NCBI GenBank assembly: GCA_034430595.1
Contig: DAOUEL010000097.1
Span: 9,574-73,573, forward strand
Length of the DNA stretch: 64,000 nucleotides
From: E44-bin32 sp034430595
GTDB taxonomy: Bacteria > Chloroflexota > Anaerolineae > Anaerolineales > E44-bin32
Direction of reading: 5' to 3'
The first letter of the stretch is position 1. Every line of letters starts with the position of its first letter. The position numbers and the translations under genes are program-made. The notes below the pieces were generated by a model. It did no database searches. It had not been told where the DNA came from and was given only the letters and a program-made list of their open reading frames with translations. Positions 50,221-59,067 of this stretch are shown piece by piece.

Positions 50221-53210
50221 CCACAATCAGCTTTCAGCTCAACGGGCAATCGGTTTCGATTGAGGCGCCGGCAGGAACAAGCCTGCTGGAGCTCTTGCGA
50301 GGCGAGTTCGGGATTTTTGGTGTCAAGCACGGCTGCGAAACAGGTGAGTGTGGTGCCTGTACCATCCTGTTCGATGGGAGGCCGGTAAACAGCTGTGTGA
50401 TGCTTGCCGCACAGGCGGACGGACATTCAATCACGACGATCGAAGCGATGGGCGAGCAGCCTCATCCGGGCTGGAAGGTGAGCGCCGGGCTGCATCCGCT
50501 GCAGCAAGCTTTCGTCGAGACGGGAGCGATTCAATGCGGTTATTGTACGCCAGCCATGATCCTGGCCTCGAAAGCGCTCCTAGATCAAGAACCGAACCCA
50601 AGCGAGGCGCAGGTTCGCGAAGCTCTTTCGGGCGTCCTCTGCCGCTGTACGGGTTACTTGAAGCCGGTGCAGGCGGTGCTGCGGGCAGCTGCAGTGATGC
50701 GCGGTGAGGATGTTCCACCAATTGCCGCTCCGATCCCCGCCCCGCCAGAACTTTTTTCTCCAGAACTCCCCATCGCACCTTCTCAGCCCGGGATTACACC
50801 CGGGGATGGCAGCCTGGTCCAGACAAAGGTCATGCCGCGCATCAAGAGCGCTCCGGGCAGTGAGACACGTTCGGTCATCGGGCATCCGGAGCCGAAGGTC
50901 GATGCGCTGAAACTGGTGCAGGGCAACCCGGCCTTTACGGCAGACCTGGAGCTGCGCGGCATGCTCCACGCAAAGGTCCTGCATAGCCCATACGCCCATG
51001 CACGGATTCGTTCGATCGACGCCTCGCAGGCTCGAGCCCTGCCGGGAGTCGCAGCCGTTTTGACCTGGCAGGATATCCCGCGCGTGGCGTACTCGACCGC
51101 CGGGCAATCAGACCCGATCCCAGGACCTCTGGACAGCTTTTCGCTTGATCACAAGGTACGCTTCATCGGCGACCGGGTGGCATTTGTAGCTGCCGAAACC
51201 GAAGAAATCGCCCTGCAGGCGCTCGAACTGATCAAGGTCGATTACGAGCCCCTTGAAACGATTCTGGATCCTGAACGATCGATGCAGCCGGATGCGATCC
51301 AAATCCACGATGAACCCGAATTTGTCGATTTCGCCGATTCGGACCAGACGCGCAACCTGGCAGCGGAGATCCTGATCGATATCGGGGATGTTGAAGATGG
51401 TTTCAAGCAGGCCGACCGGATCTTCGAGGCCACCTACCATGTCCCCAAGGTCCAGCAGGCACACATTGAGCCGCACGTGGTGATAACGTATTGGGATGAG
51501 GATGACCGCCTGGTCATTCGGACCAGCACCCAGGTTCCTTTCCATGCCCGCCGGATTCTGGCGCCCGTTCTTGATCTCCCGCCCAAGCGTATTCGGGTGA
51601 TCAAACCCCGTATCGGCGGCGGGTTCGGTGGAAAACAGGAAGTGCTGATCGAAGACGTTGCTGCCCACCTAACCATCGCCACCGGCCGGCCGGTTTGCTA
51701 CGAGTACACCCGGGCAGAGGAGTTTTTCGCTTCTCGCTCGCGCCATCCGATGAAACTGCAGATGAAGACGGGTGTGAAGTCCGATGGCACCATTACGGCG
51801 AATGAGATGCGGGTCTTGAGTGACACCGGCGCCTACGGCTGCCATGCGCTGACTGTGACCGGGAACACCGGACACAAGGCGATGGCACTCTATGTTGGCG
51901 ATGGGCCATTCCGCAAGTCGCCCAATATTCGCTTCTACGCCGACATCGTGTATACCAATACGCCGCCCTCCGGCGCGTATCGCGGCTACGGTGTGCCGCA
52001 GGGCTACTGGGCGGTTGAGCGGCACATGGAGCGGATTGCCCGCGAGCTCGGGTTGGACCCGATCGAGATGAGGTTGAAAAATGCGCTGCGAGCCGGGGAG
52101 CAGCATCCGTTCAGCACCGCCTGGTCGGAGGGCAGGGAGCCCCGCCCGGAAACAATCAACACCAACGGGCTGGAAGACTGCGTCCGCGCCGGCTCGCGAG
52201 CCATTAATTGGCCAGCCAAATTCGGCCGACCCGAGTGGCATGCAGTGCCCGGAAAGCCGCACCTGCGGCGCGGTATCGGGGTGGCGCTGGTCATGCAGGG
52301 GACTGCAATTCCCTACCTCGACATGGGCGGGGCAAGCATCAAGATCAACGATGACGGTTCGTTCAACCTGCTGGTTGGTGCCACGGATCTTGGAACTGGT
52401 TCGGATACGGTCCTGGCCCAGCAGGCGGCCGAGGTCTTGGGCGTTCCCGTGGAGGATGTGATTACCTATTCATCCGACACGGACTTCACGCCTTTTGACA
52501 AGGGTGCGTATGCCTCCAGCACGACCTATATCTCGGGAGCAGCTGTCGTCCGGGCTGCCCGGCAGGTCGCCGATCAGATTCAGCGCCGGGCGGCAAAAAT
52601 GCTCAGCCGCGAGACGGGTGAAGTCGATCCTCTGGCGATCCAGCTGCATGACCGCCAGGCCTGGTCTCCGGATGGCAGAGCGGTGAGCCTGGCCGAGGTC
52701 GCCCTCAACGCGCTGCATCATGAGGATCAGGAGCAGATCATGGGGATAGGGTCCTACGTCTCGCCGGTATCCCCCCCGCCCTTCGCGGCACAGTTCGCTG
52801 AGGTTACAGTAGATGTCGAAACCGGAGCGGTGCAGGTCGAGCGCCTTGTCATGGCCGTCGATGCCGGCGTGATTATCAATCCTCTGACGGCTTCCGGGCA
52901 GGTGGAAGGCGGAATGACCCAGGCCCTGGGTTATGCGGTCTGCGAGGAAATGCGCTACGATGAAAATGGGCGACCGCGCGAGATCGATCTGAGCGACTAT
53001 CATATCTTCTCCGCCCACGAAATGCCTGAGCTTGAAACAATCTTCATCGAGACGGTTGAGCCATCCCACCCGTTTGGTGTCAAAGCCGTAGCTGAGATCC
53101 CGATGGATGGTGTTGCTCCAGCGGTCGGAAACGCAGTTCTCGATGCCTGCGGCGCTGACGTGCTCGAGGCTCCGGTAACCCCGGAACGGGTGTGGCGGGC
53201 GCTTAAGTAG
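50217..53210 (+). CDS. xdhD: Molybdenum hydroxylase, fused 2Fe-2S and molybdopterin subunits, XdhD type
   Basis: A 997-residue fusion that hydroxylates purine-type substrates with electrons leaving through Fe-S to FAD. The N-terminal 160 residues carry two 2Fe-2S clusters: Cys40, Cys45, Cys48 and Cys60, then CGYCTP and CRCTGYLKP. From about residue 215 the molybdopterin part has GGGFGGKQEVL, GAYRGYGVPQGYWAVE, DLGTGSDTVLAQQAAEVLG, DKGAYASSTTYISG and KAVAEIPMDGVAPAVG with the catalytic-region Glu. It closely matches E. coli XdhD, except that XdhD has lost the Fe-S cysteines and this protein keeps them. GTG start. Confidence 0.9.
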   Translation: MTTISFQLNGQSVSIEAPAGTSLLELLRGEFGIFGVKHGCETGECGACTILFDGRPVNSCVMLAAQADGHSITTIEAMGEQPHPGWKVSAGLHPLQQAFVETGAIQCGYCTPAMILASKALLDQEPNPSEAQVREALSGVLCRCTGYLKPVQAVLRAAAVMRGEDVPPIAAPIPAPPELFSPELPIAPSQPGITPGDGSLVQTKVMPRIKSAPGSETRSVIGHPEPKVDALKLVQGNPAFTADLELRGMLHAKVLHSPYAHARIRSIDASQARALPGVAAVLTWQDIPRVAYSTAGQSDPIPGPLDSFSLDHKVRFIGDRVAFVAAETEEIALQALELIKVDYEPLETILDPERSMQPDAIQIHDEPEFVDFADSDQTRNLAAEILIDIGDVEDGFKQADRIFEATYHVPKVQQAHIEPHVVITYWDEDDRLVIRTSTQVPFHARRILAPVLDLPPKRIRVIKPRIGGGFGGKQEVLIEDVAAHLTIATGRPVCYEYTRAEEFFASRSRHPMKLQMKTGVKSDGTITANEMRVLSDTGAYGCHALTVTGNTGHKAMALYVGDGPFRKSPNIRFYADIVYTNTPPSGAYRGYGVPQGYWAVERHMERIARELGLDPIEMRLKNALRAGEQHPFSTAWSEGREPRPETINTNGLEDCVRAGSRAINWPAKFGRPEWHAVPGKPHLRRGIGVALVMQGTAIPYLDMGGASIKINDDGSFNLLVGATDLGTGSDTVLAQQAAEVLGVPVEDVITYSSDTDFTPFDKGAYASSTTYISGAAVVRAARQVADQIQRRAAKMLSRETGEVDPLAIQLHDRQAWSPDGRAVSLAEVALNALHHEDQEQIMGIGSYVSPVSPPPFAAQFAEVTVDVETGAVQVERLVMAVDAGVIINPLTASGQVEGGMTQALGYAVCEEMRYDENGRPREIDLSDYHIFSAHEMPELETIFIETVEPSHPFGVKAVAEIPMDGVAPAVGNAVLDACGADVLEAPVTPERVWRALK

Positions 53211-53227
53211 GGTACAGGTAATGTGAG

Positions 53228-54574
53228 ATGGGAAGAATTTATGTCGTCGGACATGTAAATCCTGATACGGATTCGATCGCCTCGGCGATGGGGTATGCAT
53301 GGTTCCGGGATTCACGCAGTGAGGACGATGATGTCATCGCGGTCCGGGCTGGCCCGATAAATGAACAAACTGCTTGGGTGCTCGAACGCCTGGCATTGAA
53401 AGCACCGGATTTGCTGGCGGATGCTTCGCCGCATTTCGAGGCCGTCGCCCAGCGCTTTGACAGCGTGACACCGGAACGACCGCTGCGGGAAGCCTGGACG
53501 ATTGCCAATCGTACGGGAACCGTGGCCCCGGTTGTGGAAGCGGATGGCCGTCCGTACGGTTTGATCACGGGCTTCAGCCTGTTTCGATCCCTCAACCGCC
53601 TGCTTGGGTCACATCCTGAACAGCAGGCGATGACAATCTCGGAGATATTCGAACTGCCAAGTGGCGAGGCCTGTGACGAAGGTGTGCCGAAGTTCAAGGC
53701 TGGATCGCGCATTCGTGATGCGCTGCCGCGCATCTTGCGCGGCGAACGCAATGACTTCTGGGTCGTGGACGAAGAAGGACGCTACCTGGGTGTCTGCCGG
53801 CAGCGTGACTTACTCAACCCGCCTCGCTTGCGGTTGATCCTGGTCGACCACAACGAGATCGGCCAATCTGTCGGCTCGCTGGATGAAGCCGACCTGCTCG
53901 AAGTGTTAGATCACCACCGGCTGAGTAATCCGCCCACACGGCTCCCAATCAGATTTCGAGTCGATCCGGTTGGAAGTACAAGCACGCTGGTCTCCGAGCG
54001 GATTGAGGATGAGGGCATGAGCGCGCCACCCGAACTGGCCGGTCTAATGATGGCCGGTGTGATTTCGGATACGCTTCTGCTGACCTCACCGACGACGACC
54101 GAGCGCGATCACCGGGCAATTGAACGACTTGCACGCTGGGCATTTGTCGGCGGTTCGCCACTGGAGGGGGAATCCGTCGAAAGCTTCGGTAGAGAATTGT
54201 TGAAGGTCAGTGCCGGGCTCCGCACGCGCGAACCCGATACCATCGTTAACGGGGACTTGAAGGTCTATGATGCGAGCGGTTATAAGTTTGGCATCGCCCA
54301 GGTCGAGGTAACAGACCTGGTTGAACTGGACGACGAGCTTGTAGGACTGGAGCAGGCGCTGGGCAACCTGCGCGATCAGCGCGGACTTGATTTCACGATG
54401 TTGATGGTGACCGACATCGTTGACAGCTCAAGCCGAATATTACTCAGGGATCCACCGCCTGCCTTAAGCGAACTTCCCTATAAGCGACTCCCGGACGGTA
54501 CATTGGAAGCACGCGGGGTGGTCTCTCGCAAGAAACAGCTCCTGCCGGCCGTCCTGGGTTTACTGGAAGGCTGA
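53228..54574 (+). CDS. ppaC: Manganese-dependent inorganic pyrophosphatase with CBS domains (family II)
   Basis: A 448-residue DHH-family pyrophosphatase. The N-terminal metal site is VVGHVNPDTDSIASAMGYAWF. A pair of regulatory CBS domains lies at about residues 75-195 (TVAPVVEADGRPYGLITGFSLFR and DFWVVDEEGRYLGVCRQRDLL). The catalytic domain resumes with LILVDHNEIGQSV, LEVLDHHRLS and MAGVISDTLLLTSPTTTERD. The DHHA2 part has SRKKQLLP near the end. CBS domains in this family bind adenine nucleotides, so activity could follow energy state. Within the island it would pull reactions that release pyrophosphate. Confidence 0.9.
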   Translation: MGRIYVVGHVNPDTDSIASAMGYAWFRDSRSEDDDVIAVRAGPINEQTAWVLERLALKAPDLLADASPHFEAVAQRFDSVTPERPLREAWTIANRTGTVAPVVEADGRPYGLITGFSLFRSLNRLLGSHPEQQAMTISEIFELPSGEACDEGVPKFKAGSRIRDALPRILRGERNDFWVVDEEGRYLGVCRQRDLLNPPRLRLILVDHNEIGQSVGSLDEADLLEVLDHHRLSNPPTRLPIRFRVDPVGSTSTLVSERIEDEGMSAPPELAGLMMAGVISDTLLLTSPTTTERDHRAIERLARWAFVGGSPLEGESVESFGRELLKVSAGLRTREPDTIVNGDLKVYDASGYKFGIAQVEVTDLVELDDELVGLEQALGNLRDQRGLDFTMLMVTDIVDSSSRILLRDPPPALSELPYKRLPDGTLEARGVVSRKKQLLPAVLGLLEG

Positions 54575-55386
54575 TGCGCATTTATCAGAAGCTGGCTGAA
54601 ATTGAAGCGGGAGGCGCGAGCGCCGCGCTTGCCACGGTGGTCCGTGCCAGGGGGTCCGTTCCGCGGCATGCCGGCACGAAAATGATTATCTATGCCGATG
54701 GAAGGTTCGAAGGCACCATCGGCGGCGGCAAGTTGGAAGACGAGGTGATTCAAGCCGCCCAGGCTGCGATCACTTCGGGCGAACCGCAATTGTTGAATTA
54801 CAATTTTCAAGATCCCGAACAAGGCGATGTCGGTGTGTGCGGGGGCGAGATGGAGGTGTTTGTGGAACCGCTTCGACCAGCAAAGACCCTGGTTGTAGTT
54901 GGCGCCGGCCATGTCGGTCAGGCAGTCACCCATCTCGGCCACTGGCTTGGTTTCCATATTGTCGTCAGTGACGATCGGGAGGGTTTCGCAGTTCCGGAGA
55001 CGGTACCTACGGCAGACGAGTACTTCACCTGCGAAATGAAGGAACTTCCGGCCCGGATTGCGATTGGACCACAAACCTATATCGTCTTGACGACGCGTGG
55101 GGTGACAATAGATACCGAGGGCTTGCCAGTGCTGCTGGAGACAAAGGCTGGATATATCGGAGTCATTGGATCCCGACGGCGCTGGGAAACGACGAGTAAA
55201 GAACTTCAAGAACAGGGCCTCGACTCCAGCTTGCTCGCCAGAGTACATTCTCCGACCGGGCTCGAGCTGAATGCCGAAACACCGCAGGAGATTGCCGTGA
55301 GCATCCTGGCCGAGATCATCATGCATCTGCGTGGTGGCACGGGCGAAACCATGGCGCACCACGCTGGTCAGCATCAAAAAGGATAA
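54574..55386 (+). CDS. xdhC: XdhC/CoxI family molybdenum hydroxylase maturation protein
   Basis: Binds molybdopterin cofactor, helps its sulfuration and inserts it into xanthine dehydrogenase-type enzymes. The 270-residue product has ATVVRARGSVPRHAGTKMII, GRFEGTIGGGKLEDEVI and DVGVCGGEMEVFVEPL (the XdhC domain). The Rossmann-like domain has TLVVVGAGHVGQAVTHLGHWLGF and TTRGVTIDTEGLPVLLE, then YIGVIGSRRRWETT. It shares one base with the pyrophosphatase stop (TGATG). Its position among the hydroxylase genes fits a direct role for one or both enzymes. Confidence 0.92.
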   Translation: MRIYQKLAEIEAGGASAALATVVRARGSVPRHAGTKMIIYADGRFEGTIGGGKLEDEVIQAAQAAITSGEPQLLNYNFQDPEQGDVGVCGGEMEVFVEPLRPAKTLVVVGAGHVGQAVTHLGHWLGFHIVVSDDREGFAVPETVPTADEYFTCEMKELPARIAIGPQTYIVLTTRGVTIDTEGLPVLLETKAGYIGVIGSRRRWETTSKELQEQGLDSSLLARVHSPTGLELNAETPQEIAVSILAEIIMHLRGGTGETMAHHAGQHQKG

Positions 55387-55395
55387 GATCTCTAC

Positions 55396-56814
55396 ATGTG
55401 GAACCGTTATTTCTCCCCCAAGAACCTCTCCGAAGCCGTTGAGCTTCTTGCTGAATACGCCGGAGGCGCTCGCATCATCGCCGGCGCGACCGATTTGATT
55501 CTGGAATTGGAGCGGGGTCAGCGTCCCGGCATCGAGGTCGTAATCGATATCACCCGCATCCCGGGGTTAGCCGATATCAGCGTGGGTGAGGATGGTTTCG
55601 TCCACCTGGGACCATTGGTGACCCACAATCACTGCGCAGGCTCGCATCTGCTGCAGGAACACGCCTTCACGCTGGCACGGGCGTGCTGGGAAGTTGGTGC
55701 TCCACAGATCCGCAACCGGGGCACAGTAGCTGGCAATCTGATCACGGCCTCTCCGGCCAATGATTCGATCACGCCCTTGATGGCACTTGGAGCGAGCGTC
55801 AGGTTGGCTTCGTCCCACGGAGAGCGCCAGGTGGAGCTGGCGGAGTTTTACACTGGCGTTCGACGGACCGTGTTGGAATCGGACGAGCTGCTAACCGAAA
55901 TCATCTTCCCGCTCCCGGAAGTCGGAACCCGGAGCACCTTCTTTAAACTCGGTCTGCGCCGTGCGCAGGCAATCTCGCTTGTCAACGTGGCCGTGGTATT
56001 AGGGTTGGAACAGGAGCGCATCACTCACGCCTCCATCACGCTCGGTTCTGTCGCGCCAACGATCGTTCACGCCAGCCAGGCTGAGGAATACCTGGCAGGT
56101 AAAGTATTCCGCGAGTCCATCATTGAGCAGGCGGCTGAATTCGCGGCGGCCGCCGCAACCCCGATCGATGACCTGCGGGGATCGGCTGCCTATCGCCGGC
56201 AGATGATCCAGATTGGAACCCGGCGGGCGCTGCGTCAACTGCTCGAAGGCAGCGAGAAGGATGATTTTCCCGAAGAACCGGTCATGCTCTGGGGACCAGG
56301 GCCGTACCGCAACGATTCACCCATGGACGAGTCTTACGAACACGGCCCTGGAAGCGCGATCGAGACAACGATTAATGGAAAGCCCTACCGTTTTAAAGCG
56401 GGGTTCGACGGTTCCCTGCTGCGGTTGTTGCGCGAGCAAGCCGGATTGATTGGCACGAAGGAAGGCTGTGCCGAAGGTGAATGTGGCGCATGCACGGTCT
56501 TTCTCGATGGGGTTGCCGTCATGTCATGCATGGTCCCGGCGCCGCGTGCTCACGGGGCACAGATTGTGACCGTGGAGGGGCTGGCGGAGGGCGACAGGTT
56601 GCATCCGGTTCAGCAGGGTTTTGTCGAGCGTGGCGCCGTGCAGTGTGGATACTGCACGCCCGGCTTTATCATGTCAGGCGCCAAGCTGCTGGAAGAGCGG
56701 CCAGACCCGAATCTGAGCGAGATTCAGCAAGCCTTTACCGGAAACTTATGCCGCTGTACCGGCTACTATAAGATTATCGCCGCCATCGAACGTGCGGCGG
56801 AACTTTCAAGATAG
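55396..56814 (+). CDS. Molybdenum hydroxylase, fused FAD and 2Fe-2S subunits
   Basis: A 472-residue fusion. Residues 1 to about 285 are the FAD-binding part, with IIAGATDLILELERGQRPG, GAPQIRNRGTVAGNLITASPAND and LLEGSEK near its end. An acidic linker follows, then a 2Fe-2S part from about residue 320 with KEGCAEGECGACTVFLDGVAVMSC, CGYCTP and CRCTGYYK, so both clusters are intact. The catalytic partner is the molybdopterin subunit at 59068. It differs in layout from the YgfM/XdhD pair upstream, so the island encodes two separate hydroxylases. Confidence 0.9.
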   Translation: MWNRYFSPKNLSEAVELLAEYAGGARIIAGATDLILELERGQRPGIEVVIDITRIPGLADISVGEDGFVHLGPLVTHNHCAGSHLLQEHAFTLARACWEVGAPQIRNRGTVAGNLITASPANDSITPLMALGASVRLASSHGERQVELAEFYTGVRRTVLESDELLTEIIFPLPEVGTRSTFFKLGLRRAQAISLVNVAVVLGLEQERITHASITLGSVAPTIVHASQAEEYLAGKVFRESIIEQAAEFAAAAATPIDDLRGSAAYRRQMIQIGTRRALRQLLEGSEKDDFPEEPVMLWGPGPYRNDSPMDESYEHGPGSAIETTINGKPYRFKAGFDGSLLRLLREQAGLIGTKEGCAEGECGACTVFLDGVAVMSCMVPAPRAHGAQIVTVEGLAEGDRLHPVQQGFVERGAVQCGYCTPGFIMSGAKLLEERPDPNLSEIQQAFTGNLCRCTGYYKIIAAIERAAELSR

Positions 56815-56905
56815 CTGTGTCGGCCCTTTGTTACAGGTTGTATCACCTGCCAGGGGTAAGGCCGTGAAGATCCATACCGAAGATATACGGATCGAGGTGT
56901 AGGAA

Positions 56906-57307
56906 ATGGGACGAGATACCTATCGCTATCGTCAAATGGATAAGGAGCGTGAGGATCGCAACCGTATTCCCCCCATGTTGCGAGGGCTGGGGTGTCTGAT
57001 CGTTTCGCTCTTCCTGCTGCTCGGCTACTGGTTCACCGGTTGGTTTCTGCAGGCGAACCTTGCGAAGGGCTGGGTTTACATCCCGCGCGTTGCGTTAGCA
57101 CCCGACCTCCCAACCTTCCTGAATTTCCTCGAGCCGATGGTGGATCAAGGCGTATTGGTCCGCCTGGTTGTCGGTGTTTTATTTATGCTCGCCGCTTACG
57201 GGGTGCTCGCAATTGTTTATGCCGTTGGCTTCCCGATCAAGCCCCGCGATATCGACGCGCCGACGCCGCGTAAACGGCGCCGTAAGGAGAAACGCCGGAA
57301 GGCCTGA
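56906..57307 (+). CDS. Small uncharacterised two-span membrane protein
   Basis: A 133-residue protein with charged ends and two hydrophobic spans: LGCLIVSLFLLLGYWFTGWFL near residue 30, and VRLVVGVLFMLAAYGVLAIVYAVGF near residue 85. The tail is strongly basic (KRRRKEKRRKA). I do not recognise the family. Translation initiation is supported by a start 91 bases after the hydroxylase gene, with GAGGTGTAGG upstream. It ends 2 bases before the next gene, so it is tightly coupled to the unusual 573-residue protein and may be its membrane partner. Confidence 0.65.
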   Translation: MGRDTYRYRQMDKEREDRNRIPPMLRGLGCLIVSLFLLLGYWFTGWFLQANLAKGWVYIPRVALAPDLPTFLNFLEPMVDQGVLVRLVVGVLFMLAAYGVLAIVYAVGFPIKPRDIDAPTPRKRRRKEKRRKA

Positions 57308-57309
57308 TT

Positions 57310-59031
57310 ATGGATCGACGCGTTCCGCAAACCGGTTCGGAAGAGATCGAACTTTATATCCGGACCTACTATTCTCTGCTCCGGTCGACGGCCGATGTGC
57401 GCGTGCGTTCCCTGGAAGAAGTGCATGCCAACATGGGCTCCTCGCTTCATCCGGGAGCGCGTTCCACCGTCCCCGATATGGGGGCGATGATTTATAGTTC
57501 GCTGCGCCTGCCCTCGTGTATCGTGGATACCGAGCGGATTGTGCTGGGACAAAGCCAGGAAGTCTTTCTCGAGAAGGGCATTGGCGATCTGGAGACCTGG
57601 ATCCCGGTCGTCGCTAAAGCCCGCCGCCGGCGCTGCTTTTTCGATGGGAATCACACCCTGGCCTGCTACGTGGCCAGCCGTACGGACATCGACGACATTG
57701 TTCCGCTGCTGACGGCATTTCAGATTGAATGGAATAAGCTGCACCGTTTGATGCAAGGCGAGCAGGTGAAGACTTTCCTGCTTGACCCGCTGGATAATGA
57801 TGAAAGCCTGGCGATCCTCGCTCGGGGTATCGGCGTGGACGCCGGTGATCTGGTACGGCTGCGCGAGGTGTGGAGCGAGAACTTCTGGGAAAAAATGCGG
57901 CTGATTGCCCGCTCTTCGAAGCGAATGCGCATTCGGCTGCTAGCCGGTTCACTGCGCGATTACCGCCGTGCAACCCAGATGTGGTGGGAGCGTGTCGAAC
58001 AGGCAAAGCCACCCGTGCTTGAAAGGCCGATTTATTTCGTCTCGAGCAACGGGCACAGCATGATCAATCTGCTGAGCGGATTCGCCCTGCAGCATGAGGG
58101 GGAAATCGTCGACTATCTCGGCCGGCCGGAATGCGCCGAACTGCTCGCCGAGTGGGAGGGCATCGAGCAGGCTGAGGTGCCTTCAAGCCGCGAGAACTTC
58201 CTGTATTACGTCCTGAAGAAATTCGTGCGCACACCGCAGGGCGCTGCTCTACGAGAGACTCGTACTCGGGTCGAACACGATTCGGGCCTGACGCGCATCT
58301 CAAGCGAACATGGATTCGATGTTGAGGCACAGATTTTTGAATTGAAGCAGATTCGACCCGATCAGATTGATCCCCGGCTGCAGCGCCCTGACCTCGGGCG
58401 GCTGCAGGAATCGGAGGCTGTGATTGTCAACATCGACTACCCGCTTGGCATGGGTGCCTACCTGCTGCTTTCCTATGCAGCTACCCGCTTCGAAGAGCTG
58501 CGCGGGGTGTATATCATGGGGAAGGCCGCTACCCTGAACGGGGTCATTGGAGATGTGATGATCCCGTCCGTTGTGCATGATGAACATTCGCATAACACCT
58601 ACCTTTTTCCGAACAGTTTTAACGCCGCCGATATTCGTGAAGACCTGGTCTATGGCACTGTAATGGATAACCAGAAGGGGGTCAGCGTACGGGGAACCTA
58701 CCTCCAGACACCGCGCTATATGGACGTCTTCTACCAGGAAGGCTACACCATCATCGAGATGGAAGCAGGTCCCTATCTCTCAGCCGTCTACGAATCCTAC
58801 CGACCGAAGCGCTACCCACAGGATGAGATCGTCAACCTGTACGGCCTGCCGTTCGATCTCGGATTGCTGCATTATGCTTCTGACACTCCCCTCAGCAAGG
58901 GCAAAAACCTTGGTGCGGGAAACCTTTCGTACTTCGGGATGGATCCAACCTACGCCACAAGCCTGGCGATCTTACGGCGTGTTTTCGACCTCGAACTTGA
59001 CCGCCTCGACCACGAAGATTCAAACGGCTGA
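57310..59031 (+). CDS. Unrecognised protein with a nucleoside phosphorylase-like C-terminal third
   Basis: A 573-residue soluble protein. The N-terminal 350 residues are mostly helical with no motif I can name. They include RTYYSLLRSTADVRVRSLEEVH and CFFDGNHTLACYVASRTDIDDI. From about residue 375 the sequence looks like a purine nucleoside phosphorylase core. VNIDYPLGMGAYLLLSY corresponds to the phosphate-side loop, VYIMGKAATLNGVIGDVMIP to the G-x-GxL-xxGD strand-loop, and EGYTIIEMEAGPYLSAVYE to the base-contact EMEA motif. YASDTP comes near the end. I infer cleavage or binding of a purine nucleoside; no activity is established. Confidence 0.7.
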   Translation: MDRRVPQTGSEEIELYIRTYYSLLRSTADVRVRSLEEVHANMGSSLHPGARSTVPDMGAMIYSSLRLPSCIVDTERIVLGQSQEVFLEKGIGDLETWIPVVAKARRRRCFFDGNHTLACYVASRTDIDDIVPLLTAFQIEWNKLHRLMQGEQVKTFLLDPLDNDESLAILARGIGVDAGDLVRLREVWSENFWEKMRLIARSSKRMRIRLLAGSLRDYRRATQMWWERVEQAKPPVLERPIYFVSSNGHSMINLLSGFALQHEGEIVDYLGRPECAELLAEWEGIEQAEVPSSRENFLYYVLKKFVRTPQGAALRETRTRVEHDSGLTRISSEHGFDVEAQIFELKQIRPDQIDPRLQRPDLGRLQESEAVIVNIDYPLGMGAYLLLSYAATRFEELRGVYIMGKAATLNGVIGDVMIPSVVHDEHSHNTYLFPNSFNAADIREDLVYGTVMDNQKGVSVRGTYLQTPRYMDVFYQEGYTIIEMEAGPYLSAVYESYRPKRYPQDEIVNLYGLPFDLGLLHYASDTPLSKGKNLGAGNLSYFGMDPTYATSLAILRRVFDLELDRLDHEDSNG

Positions 59032-59067
59032 CGTGGATATTTGGGCCAGACCTTCAAGGAGCAAGGC

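Noticed and set aside
52470..53315. A 281-codon open frame on the minus strand
   Set aside because: It is antisense to the end of xdhD and the start of the pyrophosphatase gene; shadow of real genes.
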